A stretch of 64,000 bases of DNA from Candidatus Zhuqueibacterota bacterium (GTDB lineage: Bacteria > Zhuqueibacterota > Zhuqueibacteria > Oceanimicrobiales > Oceanimicrobiaceae), in contig JAJDAF010000061.1 in assembly GCA_029261995.1 (NCBI GenBank), positions 1 through 64,000 on the forward strand, written 5' to 3'. Made by a program: the position numbers and the translations under genes. The notes under the pieces were generated by a model that was not told the origin of the DNA, did no database searches, and worked only from the letters and a program-made list of their open reading frames with translations. Positions 25,243-33,488 of the stretch are shown here, piece by piece; position 1 is the first letter of the stretch; each line of letters starts with the position of its first letter.

Positions 25243-28017
25243 ATGACATTAACGATTCGCGTTATCGCCATCACGTTTGTGAAGATGGTCGTCACAACCA
25301 TACGTAAGAGAAATATACAAGGAATGTCCCGACATCCGCGACAAGGTTGGTGGGGTGCTGCTGTTCTAGCGCTGGTATTGGCTTTTACCGGTCCAGCGGA
25401 CTTAGGAGGTCAGGATGCGCCATCAACCGCGGGGAGAAAGATTCACCGATCCGTCCCACCTCAGGGTGCCAAAACGCACACGGTCGTCCCGGGTGAACGG
25501 TTCCGGGCTGGGGGCTTCAAGAAGTGGTTTTACGGAAGCGATTACCGGCATCTTTGGACTACGCCTATCGAGGTTCAGGTGTTGGATCTCGGCAGCGTCG
25601 GCGGAGGCCTGACTCCGCTTCGAACCGGTGGCTTTGGCCAGTCCATCTCCCTTCACTTTACTGGCGAAGACGGCCGCCGTTACACGGTTCGCTCTCTGGA
25701 CAAAGACCCGACCAAGCGGATATGGAGCCAGCTCAAAAATACTGTCGTGGAGGACGTCCTTCAAGACCTTATCAGCGCGCTGCTCCCGACCGGGGCACTT
25801 GTGGTAGACCCACTGATGGAAGCGACTGGAATTCTGCACTCGAAACACACATTGGTTGTCATCCCGGATGATCCCAGACTGGGCAAGTACCGTGACGAGT
25901 TTGCCGGCCTCATCGGGACGCTGCAGGAGCATCCATCCGAAGGACCCGACGGTACGCCTGGTTTCGCCGGTTCAGTGAAAATCAGCGGCACAGAGAAGGT
26001 CTGGAAGCATCTGGAAAAAGGCCCTCGTAATCGCGTTGACGCGGCAGTGTACCTCAAAGCAAGACTCATGGATTTTCTCATCAACGACAAGGACCGTCAT
26101 TCCGGGCAGTGGCGCTGGGCGAGGTTCCCGGATGGCGACAATTACAAGTGGGCGCCCATACCTGAAGATCGCGACCAAGCGTTTATTAATCTCGACGGCT
26201 TTGCAATGGCGCTGGGCCGCAGGGCGGTTCCCAAATTAATCAAATTCCAGGACAAATATCCCAGTCTCATCGGTCTCTCGATCAACGGTTGGGAACTGGA
26301 TCGCGAGTTCCTGGCCGAACTGGAGAAAAGCGTGTGGGATTCGGTGACCACCGTGTTTGTCAAACAACTGCCTGATCCACTCATAGATGACGCAGTTCGG
26401 AGGTTGCCGAAACCTTACTACGAACTGATCGGAGAGTCCCTTGCGCATGCAATTAAATCGCGCCGTGACCAGTTGCCCAAGTTCGTCAGCAGATACTACG
26501 ACTTGATTACTCGCCAGGCGGAGATCAAGACCACTGAAAAGGACGAGTATGTTGAGTTGGAGCATAAGTCCAATGGGGATCTCTCGGTCCGCATCGGTGT
26601 CATGGCTGGTGGTAACGGAGCAATGAAGACCCCGTACTTCACCAGGACCTTCCATCCAAAGGAAACCAAGGAGATCCGTTTCTACCTGCAGGGCGGCGAC
26701 GACAAGGTAACCGTTTTGGGAGGGAAGGGAAAGATAACGGTTTTGGTCGATGGCGGTGGCGGCGACGACTCGTTCGCTAACAACTCGCAGACAGGAGCTG
26801 GCAAGACCCGTTTCTTTGACTCGCGAGGTAACAATCGCTTCGACAAGGGCAAAGGAGCAAAAGTCAACCAACGTCCTTACACGCGTCCTGTTGGCCCAAA
26901 AAATCTTAACACGAAATACACTCTCGACTGGGGCAAGTTGGGGTTCTCGTTTCCGATTGTTACAGCAAGTCCCGATCTGGGCGCGTACGTGGGGATCATC
27001 GGTGGCCGGTCGTACTTTGGGCACCGGAAAGACCCTTTCTCCTCACGTCATGCCGTCAGTCTTGGTTTGGCCAGCAACGGTTTGGAGCCCTTCGTCGCTT
27101 ATACAGGAAGGTTCCATCACGTCTGGCCCAACATCGACTGGATACTCCACCTGGAGTTCTCCGGAATCAACGTGATCCGCTTCAATGGGTTGGGCAACGA
27201 GACGGAGATTCCTGGTTCGACTTCGTTTTATGATGTTGATCGAAAACAATTTGTGGTTGCGCCAAGTTTCGAGTTCCAATTCGGAGGCAACCGTGGAGGC
27301 AAAGAGGGTGGTGGCAAAGAGGTGTTGCGCCCGAAACTTACCGCTACTGTTGGACCAGTCCTTAAGTATTCCGACACGCCCATGAGTGACAATGACGACC
27401 AATTCATTGGCTCGTTGATTCCGACACTGTATGGCACGGAATCGTTTGGTCAGGTGGGCGCACAGGCTGAACTCAAATACGATACCCGCAACAATCCTGG
27501 GTACGCAACCAAAGGCCTTCTGATTAGGGCTGCCGGCGTAGTCTACCTGGAGGTCTGGGATGTTGAATCTACCTTCGGTAGCGTTAATGGCGCTGCTTCG
27601 ACTTATCTCACCGCCAATATGCCTACAAGTCCGACACTGGCACTGCGCGTGGGAGGAGAGAAGGTCTGGGGTACGTTCCCATTCCATGAGGCCACTTACC
27701 TGGGAGGGCCGAGCAATCTGCGTGGTTTCCGGCAAGACCGGTTTGGCGGAGATGCCTCAGCGTACGGCAATGCTGAATTGCGCTTCAGGGTAGGGAAAAT
27801 CAAATTTCTGGTACCGGGAGAATTTGGGCTATTTGGCGCTGCCGACGTTGGTCGCGTCTTCCTCGATGAAGACCCGGATGATGCCGATGAATGGCATAGC
27901 GGCTTTGGAGGCGGATTCTGGCTCTCCTTTCTCCATCGCGTACAGACGATAAGTGTTGGAATAATAAACGGCGATGATCTGACGGGCGTGTATGTTAGCG
28001 CAGGATTTGCGTTCTAG
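25243..28017 (+). CDS. outer-membrane protein: kinase-like domain fused to Omp85 barrel
   Basis: A 924-residue exported protein. The signal peptide core is WWGAAVLALVLAFTGPADLGG. ATG 25243 has AGGAGGAAG upstream, and ATG 25324 directly before the signal peptide is an alternative. Residues about 80-420 resemble CotH/FAM20-type atypical kinases seen in Bacteroidetes surface antigens, with DKDRHSGQWRW (D282-H286) and PIPEDRDQAF (D309, D311) as likely catalytic and metal sites. A Gly/Asp-rich linker (GGDDKVTVLGGKGKI, VDGGGGDDSF) follows near 490. The last 350 residues are an Omp85/surface-antigen barrel with YDTRNNPGYATKG, YLGGPSNLRGFRQDRFGG and final GFAF. Function is unknown. It may phosphorylate or transfer onto surface proteins. 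Confidence 0.8.
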   Translation: MTLTIRVIAITFVKMVVTTIRKRNIQGMSRHPRQGWWGAAVLALVLAFTGPADLGGQDAPSTAGRKIHRSVPPQGAKTHTVVPGERFRAGGFKKWFYGSDYRHLWTTPIEVQVLDLGSVGGGLTPLRTGGFGQSISLHFTGEDGRRYTVRSLDKDPTKRIWSQLKNTVVEDVLQDLISALLPTGALVVDPLMEATGILHSKHTLVVIPDDPRLGKYRDEFAGLIGTLQEHPSEGPDGTPGFAGSVKISGTEKVWKHLEKGPRNRVDAAVYLKARLMDFLINDKDRHSGQWRWARFPDGDNYKWAPIPEDRDQAFINLDGFAMALGRRAVPKLIKFQDKYPSLIGLSINGWELDREFLAELEKSVWDSVTTVFVKQLPDPLIDDAVRRLPKPYYELIGESLAHAIKSRRDQLPKFVSRYYDLITRQAEIKTTEKDEYVELEHKSNGDLSVRIGVMAGGNGAMKTPYFTRTFHPKETKEIRFYLQGGDDKVTVLGGKGKITVLVDGGGGDDSFANNSQTGAGKTRFFDSRGNNRFDKGKGAKVNQRPYTRPVGPKNLNTKYTLDWGKLGFSFPIVTASPDLGAYVGIIGGRSYFGHRKDPFSSRHAVSLGLASNGLEPFVAYTGRFHHVWPNIDWILHLEFSGINVIRFNGLGNETEIPGSTSFYDVDRKQFVVAPSFEFQFGGNRGGKEGGGKEVLRPKLTATVGPVLKYSDTPMSDNDDQFIGSLIPTLYGTESFGQVGAQAELKYDTRNNPGYATKGLLIRAAGVVYLEVWDVESTFGSVNGAASTYLTANMPTSPTLALRVGGEKVWGTFPFHEATYLGGPSNLRGFRQDRFGGDASAYGNAELRFRVGKIKFLVPGEFGLFGAADVGRVFLDEDPDDADEWHSGFGGGFWLSFLHRVQTISVGIINGDDLTGVYVSAGFAF

Positions 28018-28174
28018 TGCTTAGCTATGACAGGTTAGGGACATAGAAGTTCAGGAAGAGTCACTGCATGCAACTCACGGGTGAAAGTAAGAACCGATGG
28101 TAGTGCAGGATGTATGACTGAATTTGTATGGCGCTGATTTCCAATTAATCACTTTGAAAAAAGGAATAGAATAT

Positions 28175-29158
28175 ATGCTTGAAAAAATCACAAGCAACAT
28201 AATGTTTCGCCTCGTTGTCTACTATGTGGCGATAATTGGCATTATCTTTGGTCTCTTTAACGTGTTTCCCCAGATACCCTACCATCTTGCGCAGGAACGG
28301 TCACACCAAGCAAGAATATCAGGCGCCGAATTTGGTGCCGGTACTTCGGCTGTGCTGGGCGAAAGGGTTGAGGGGCTGGAAGGTCTGCTCGATCCCGCAA
28401 CCTCGATTCCGGTCTTGATGGCTCTGCTTTTGTCATTTGCGCTTACATTGCCGGTTGCCTGGGTCTACCGGTGGACCCACAACAAGAAGAAATATGCTCA
28501 GACCTTTGCTCACACGCTTCTTGTCTTACCCATCGCCATCGCAGGCGTCGTTTTTCTGGTTAAAGGCAGCCTTGCCCTGGCGTTCAGCCTGGCCGGTATT
28601 GTGGCTGCCGTTCGATTTAGGACCACACTCAATGAACCAATGGATGGGGTTTTCGTCTTCATTGTGGCGGGAATAGGGCTGGCGGCTGGCGTTCAGCTTC
28701 TCAACGTGGCCTTTATTTCATCCGTGTTTTTCAATGCCATCGCGGTTGCCGTGTGGTACACGGATTTTGGCGCGAGACCGGCGGTAATGATCGGCTGCAA
28801 CATCAGCACCCCGGATGAAACGGGCGCCCCGTCTAACGGCGGTGCAATAGCGCCTGTTGTGGCAGCGCCTGTTGCAGAAGCGCATCACGACGGGAAATCC
28901 TTTAACGCTCAGCTCCTGGTTCACACGACAAAACCCGAAAGATCCGAACAAACCACGATTCAAGTTCTCGAGTCCATTGGTAAAAAATGGCATCTCGACC
29001 CCACAATCGCGAAAGAAAATGGCAACTCCATTCTGGTGTTTGATGTACGCCTCAAGAAATCCGTGGACCGAGCGGCCCTCATCGGGCAGATTGAAAGAGG
29101 CGACAAGCATCATATCACCAAGGTTGAATTAAAAAAGCACAAAGTTGAAAAGGCATAG
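28175..29158 (+). CDS. DUF4956-family membrane protein
   Basis: A 327-residue integral membrane protein. The hallmark of the family is LAFSLAGIVAAVRFRTTL, at about residue 140, after several membrane helices. A Pro/Ala-rich linker leads to a C-terminal soluble domain of about 100 residues (SFNAQLLVHTTK onward). DUF4956 genes commonly lie beside CotH-like kinase and VTC-type polyphosphate polymerase genes. Here the upstream gene has CotH-like features. ATG 28175 follows AAAAAAGGA. The longer reading from 28124 lacks a ribosome site. Confidence 0.85.
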   Translation: MLEKITSNIMFRLVVYYVAIIGIIFGLFNVFPQIPYHLAQERSHQARISGAEFGAGTSAVLGERVEGLEGLLDPATSIPVLMALLLSFALTLPVAWVYRWTHNKKKYAQTFAHTLLVLPIAIAGVVFLVKGSLALAFSLAGIVAAVRFRTTLNEPMDGVFVFIVAGIGLAAGVQLLNVAFISSVFFNAIAVAVWYTDFGARPAVMIGCNISTPDETGAPSNGGAIAPVVAAPVAEAHHDGKSFNAQLLVHTTKPERSEQTTIQVLESIGKKWHLDPTIAKENGNSILVFDVRLKKSVDRAALIGQIERGDKHHITKVELKKHKVEKA

Positions 29159-29163
29159 CGCCC

Positions 29164-30126
29164 ATGCTAACAAACGGAGACAAACTGCTTTTTGGTTTTC
29201 TTACCTTCAGCATCGTTTTCTACCTGGCGTCCCTGCAATTTGGAGGGGATACGCCAGTCCACCATCATGGAGAATCGATGGCGGATACGGAAACATCAAC
29301 TGCGCGACATTCACCGGATACGACGGAACTGCTACCTGGCAACAGCTCACTCGGAAGCTATGATCTCAAATCCGAGGCCGCGACGCGGTGGAAGCTGCCG
29401 AAACGGTTGCAGGAGATATCGGGTCTGGCCATGACCGATGACAACCGGCTTCTAGGCCACAACGACGAGCAGGGAGTCGTTTTCGATGTCGACTATCGGG
29501 ACGGCTCAATCGTGAAGGCATTCGGCCTCGGCGACCTGAAAAAACCTATTTCAGGCGATTTCGAAGGAATTGCCGTGACTAATGACACCATTTACCTGGT
29601 CACAAGTACTGGCCGGATCTACGAGTGTCGTGAAGGTGCTGACGGAGAGACGGTCCCTTTCACCGTGCACACAACCGGCGTTGGACGGGAGTATGAAATA
29701 GAAGGCTTGGCCTATGACCCGGACCAACGGGCGCTTCTGATAATGAGCAAGAACCCTCTGGGCCGGGAACGGAAGGGAAAACTGACAATATACCGTTGGT
29801 CGCTTGACACCAGACAGCTAGTCGAAGGTGGTCACACGGTGATCCCCATCAAGGATTTTGCGCAACACATTAAGGGCAAGAAATTCCAGCCATCCGGAAT
29901 TGAACGAAACCCGCAATCAGGTAATTACTTTATCGTGGCAGCCCGTCAGAGCGCCATTGCGGAGATTACGCCGACCGGGCAGGTCGTTGCAGTTGCGCAG
30001 TTCCCTGCCAAACGGCATCCACAAATGGAGGGCATTACGTTTTCGCCTGACAACAGAATCATCGTTTCTGATGAAGGAGCAGTTAAACACGCAAGACTCA
30101 CCCTTTACCGAGCTTTTAGTAATTAA
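29164..30126 (+). CDS. membrane-anchored or secreted beta-propeller, SdiA-regulated / phytase-like
   Basis: A 320-residue protein. The N-terminal hydrophobic segment (LLFGFLTFSIVFYLASLQF) is an uncleaved anchor or signal. A His-containing linker follows. Residues about 75-315 form repeats of the SdiA-regulated/esterase-like propeller: EISGLAMTDDNRLLGHNDEQG, FEGIAVTNDTIYLVTSTG, YEIEGLAYDPDQRALLIMSKN and MEGITFSPDNRIIVSDEG. Acidic residues at repeated positions could bind Ca2+. The activity is unknown. It begins five bases after the DUF4956 gene. Confidence 0.8.
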   Translation: MLTNGDKLLFGFLTFSIVFYLASLQFGGDTPVHHHGESMADTETSTARHSPDTTELLPGNSSLGSYDLKSEAATRWKLPKRLQEISGLAMTDDNRLLGHNDEQGVVFDVDYRDGSIVKAFGLGDLKKPISGDFEGIAVTNDTIYLVTSTGRIYECREGADGETVPFTVHTTGVGREYEIEGLAYDPDQRALLIMSKNPLGRERKGKLTIYRWSLDTRQLVEGGHTVIPIKDFAQHIKGKKFQPSGIERNPQSGNYFIVAARQSAIAEITPTGQVVAVAQFPAKRHPQMEGITFSPDNRIIVSDEGAVKHARLTLYRAFSN

Positions 30127-30227
30127 CGACAAGGCGGGACAGGTGAAAGCCACTCTAACAGTTAGTGTCTGACCGAAAACTCAGGAATTGGTGTAATGCC
30201 AGAAAAACTTGTTAACCAGGAGATAGA

Positions 30228-30650
30228 ATGGTCAAAGAAAAAAATAACCCTAACCCAATCGTCGGTAAATTCTTGACGGCGGAAGAGCGGGAAACCTGCC
30301 GGAGGGTCAGTCAGTTGGACGCAGGGATCGCTAGCCGGCGCGCGCATGCCTTGCTTGCTTTGGATGAGGGGCTAACAGGCGCCCAAACGTCAGTTCGTGT
30401 TTCGTTGACTCTAGGCCAGATTCAGTATCTCAAGACCGCGTTTGCTCAGAAGCGCATGATGGTTTTCCCTCGGGAAATATTACTTAAGCAAACGACTTTG
30501 GCGAAAGCTAAACCCAAAACCCAGAAGGAGAAGAGAATGAAAAGTAAGGCAAAAAAGAAAGACGAGAAGAAGAAGAACAAGAAGAAGGAAAAGAAAAAGA
30601 AGGACAAAAAGAAGGACAAAAAGAAAAAGAAGAACAAGAAGAAGAACTAG
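30228..30650 (+). CDS. small HTH-like protein with lysine-rich tail
   Basis: A 140-residue protein. Residues 16-72 (FLTAEERETCRRV..., RRAHALLALDEGLTGAQ, LTLGQIQYLKTAF) resemble the N-terminal helix-turn-helix of IS630-type transposases. From about residue 92 the rest is almost only Lys with Asp, Glu and Asn (K-K-D-K repeats), like histone H1 tails. No transposase catalytic domain follows. It may be a domesticated DNA-binding protein. An AGGAGATAG ribosome site precedes the ATG. The tail is encoded by a purine-only tract on the plus strand, which is prone to slippage. Confidence 0.6.
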   Translation: MVKEKNNPNPIVGKFLTAEERETCRRVSQLDAGIASRRAHALLALDEGLTGAQTSVRVSLTLGQIQYLKTAFAQKRMMVFPREILLKQTTLAKAKPKTQKEKRMKSKAKKKDEKKKNKKKEKKKKDKKKDKKKKKNKKKN

Positions 30651-30830
30651 AACGAGAAAAAAGCAAACCGAGAAAGGCTGAGTTTACGAAAGAACAAAGG
30701 GCGGCGGAGGAAAGTTGTCTCCTTGGAGATGTTTCTTTCTACCTCGCAAGGTCCTCCCTCTCTGGCCGGAAAACGTCTTGGCGAGATAATACAGAAAGGG
30801 TAGCCAAATGCATTAACACAAGGATCGATC

Positions 30831-33446
30831 ATGTCTGAACCAAAGCGCGACGCCGTTACTATTGTACGTGAAAAGAATGGCCAGCTGGCAGTCACCGGCT
30901 TAAAGGAGTTTAAAAACTCGCGCGGAGAAGAGATTAAGACCAAAGGTTCGGTCAGTCTTTGCAGATGTGGCGCTTCGAAAACGAAACCGTTCTGCGATGG
31001 AACCCACGCTGCAATTGGCTGGACCGACGAGAAATCCCCGGAGCGCCAGCCGGACCAACTGGATGAATATAAGGGCAAATCAATAACCATTCTGGATAAC
31101 CGAGGTATTTGTTCGCATGCTGCTCATTGCACCAATGGTTTGCCGAAAGTCTGGCGCATGGCAATAGAGCCTTGGATCGACCCGGATGGCGAAAGCAAAA
31201 CAAGAATCATTGAGACCATCAAAAAGTGTCCGTCTGGCGCTCTAAGCTATGCTATCGACGGCAAGATCCACACCGAGTACAACAATCAACCTCAAATCCA
31301 CATTTCCCGCAATGGCCCCTATCAAGTTAGGGGTGGACTTACTCTTGAAGACACTGAAATGGGCAAGGGTGCGAGTCATGAACATGCTGCTCTCTGCCGA
31401 TGCGGGCATTCCAGAAATAAACCATTTTGTGACGGCTCGCACTGGTACGTCGGTTTCAAGGACAACGAAGACCTGACCATCTCTGCTGCCAACCGCCAAA
31501 GCGACAAAGGCGATGAGCAGTGGACCGAGCTTGCTGATGCAAATGATGTTCAAGGCGGCAAGATAATCACCGCAAATGTCGGCTCCAAACAGCTGGCAGT
31601 GACCAAGACTGAAAAAGGACTTTATGCGGTCAACGCCCGCTGTCCTCACCAGGGAGGCCCGTTGGGAGATGGCGAGTTTTGCGGCGAGCACATCCGCTGT
31701 CCCTGGCATGGATTCAAGTTTGATCTCAAGACCGGCAAGGGCGTCGGCAATGACGACGTGGTCGAGACCGTCAAGGTCAGGGAAAGCAACGGCAAGATCG
31801 AGGCGCTCGCGCCCAAACCCAAGCGTTCCAACTGGACCGTAAGCCATGTGATGATGGAAACCCTGGTCGAGTGGGGGATTGACACTGTCTTCGGCATCGT
31901 CGGTCACTCCAACCTTGGTGTTGCCGAGGCAGTTCGAATCCAGGAGGAAAAAGGAAACATTCGATATTTTGGTGTTCGGCATGAGGGAGCAGCGGCTTTT
32001 GCCTGTTCCGGTTATGCAAAAGTCTCAGGGAAGCCCGCCGCATGTCTTGCTATTGCCGGTCCCGGCGCAACCAACCTGCTGACCGGTTTGTGGGACGCCA
32101 AAATGGACCGGGCCCCTGTCCTCGCGCTGACCGGGCAGGTGAATTCACAGGTTTTGGGACCGGGCGCTTTTCAGGAAATCGATCTTGCTTCCGCATTCGC
32201 TGCGGTCTCACAGTTTAGCCAAACCGTCCTCTCTGACAGCGACCACGCTGAACTGGCCTCGCTTGCATGCAAAAGCGCGATCGTCGAGAGGAATGTGTCG
32301 AATCTTATTTTCCCCGACGAGATTCAGGTCCAGGAAGCCGGCGACGTTGGCCCGGGCCGCCCGGAAGGAAGAATCAGTCAGACAACAATTACGCCTCCTG
32401 ATCAAGCCATCAATTATTCTGTCTATCGGATTTCAAGGGCAGAGAAGCCCCTCATCATTGTCGGCTATGGCGCCGGCGACGGAATGAACGAGGTGGTCGC
32501 CCTGGCGGAGAAACTCAATTGTCCTGTCATTACCACCTTCAAGGGCAAAGGGCTAATCGCCGACAATCATGCTCTTGGCGGTGGCGTATTGGGCGCAAGT
32601 GGTACGCCGGTTGCAAGTACGCTGATGAATGAGTCGGATCTACTCATTGTGTTTGGCGCGTCCTTTTCCAAACACACCGGTATTGATTCCCATAAAGCCA
32701 TTATTCAAGTCGATTTCGACCGCATGGCGCTCGGGAAGTTTCACGCTGTTGATGATGCGGTTTGGGGTGATATCGGTCTCTCCGCAAAGCTGATAAAGGA
32801 GCGCTTGCCGGAACAGATTGGTTGCAATGACCAAAGAAAAGAGCTTGCGGAATTGAAGAAATCCTGGCGGAATGAAAAGGCGGAACGGGCAAAGAAGGAC
32901 GAAGGCAAGGGACTGAATTCTGCTGTCATATTTGAGGAGTTATCCAAAGTCGCCCCGGACACCGCAATCCTGAGTGTTGATGTCGGCAACAACACCTACT
33001 CTTTTGGCCGGTATTTTGAGTGCAACGGAACACAAAGCGTTATCCTGTCCGGCTACCTCGGTTCCATTGGATTCGGGTTGCCCGCAGGCATGGGGGCGTG
33101 GGCCGCGGTAGGTGACGAAAGGAAAGTCATTGTCGTCTGTGGCGATGGCGGATTCGGCCAGTATCTGGCGGATTTTACCACGGCTGTGAAATACAACATG
33201 GATATTCTTGTTGTCTTACTGCACAACAAAGAGCTTGGAAAGATCTCAAAGGAGCAGCGCGACGGAGAATGGGACGTCTGGCAGACTTCCTTGCACAACC
33301 CGAACTTCGCGGAGTTTGCCAAGCTTTGTGGCGGAGGCGGCGCCAGGGTTGAAAAAGCCTCGCAACTTAAGGCAGCGTTTGCAGAGGGCTTGAAGTCCAA
33401 AGCGCCATGTATCGTTGAAATCATGTCGGACGCGCTTTTGACCTAG
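30831..33446 (+). CDS. multidomain CDGSH / ferredoxin-like / CDGSH / Rieske / ThDP-dependent enzyme
   Basis: An 871-residue cytoplasmic fusion. CDGSH domain 1 has C44, C46, C55 and H59 (CRCGASKTKPFCDGTH). A mono-cluster ferredoxin-like (Fer4_19) domain has C94, C100 and C133 (KKCPSGAL). CDGSH domain 2 has C189, C191, C200 and H204. A Rieske domain has C271-x-H273 and C290-x2-H293. Residues about 335-870 are a ThDP enzyme of the pyruvate oxidase/acetolactate synthase type, with catalytic E385 in GVRHEGAAAF and the ThDP/Mg motif GDG at 771-773. The Fe-S chain could carry electrons from an oxidative decarboxylation, which is inference. AGGATCG precedes ATG, and a malic enzyme gene follows in 42 bases. 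Confidence 0.88.
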   Translation: MSEPKRDAVTIVREKNGQLAVTGLKEFKNSRGEEIKTKGSVSLCRCGASKTKPFCDGTHAAIGWTDEKSPERQPDQLDEYKGKSITILDNRGICSHAAHCTNGLPKVWRMAIEPWIDPDGESKTRIIETIKKCPSGALSYAIDGKIHTEYNNQPQIHISRNGPYQVRGGLTLEDTEMGKGASHEHAALCRCGHSRNKPFCDGSHWYVGFKDNEDLTISAANRQSDKGDEQWTELADANDVQGGKIITANVGSKQLAVTKTEKGLYAVNARCPHQGGPLGDGEFCGEHIRCPWHGFKFDLKTGKGVGNDDVVETVKVRESNGKIEALAPKPKRSNWTVSHVMMETLVEWGIDTVFGIVGHSNLGVAEAVRIQEEKGNIRYFGVRHEGAAAFACSGYAKVSGKPAACLAIAGPGATNLLTGLWDAKMDRAPVLALTGQVNSQVLGPGAFQEIDLASAFAAVSQFSQTVLSDSDHAELASLACKSAIVERNVSNLIFPDEIQVQEAGDVGPGRPEGRISQTTITPPDQAINYSVYRISRAEKPLIIVGYGAGDGMNEVVALAEKLNCPVITTFKGKGLIADNHALGGGVLGASGTPVASTLMNESDLLIVFGASFSKHTGIDSHKAIIQVDFDRMALGKFHAVDDAVWGDIGLSAKLIKERLPEQIGCNDQRKELAELKKSWRNEKAERAKKDEGKGLNSAVIFEELSKVAPDTAILSVDVGNNTYSFGRYFECNGTQSVILSGYLGSIGFGLPAGMGAWAAVGDERKVIVVCGDGGFGQYLADFTTAVKYNMDILVVLLHNKELGKISKEQRDGEWDVWQTSLHNPNFAEFAKLCGGGGARVEKASQLKAAFAEGLKSKAPCIVEIMSDALLT

Positions 33447-33488
33447 AGGAACTGAGCCCGTCCGGATAGCTAATCCAAAGGAAAGAAG

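Noticed and set aside
28060-28120. A stretch (caactcacgggtgaaagt) resembling group II intron 5' regions
   Set aside because: Only a short resemblance. No reverse transcriptase gene and no domain V-like hairpin is near it.
30650-30830. Possible continuation of the lysine-rich protein after its stop
   Set aside because: No frame continues with similar composition, and the DNA turns to ordinary intergenic sequence.
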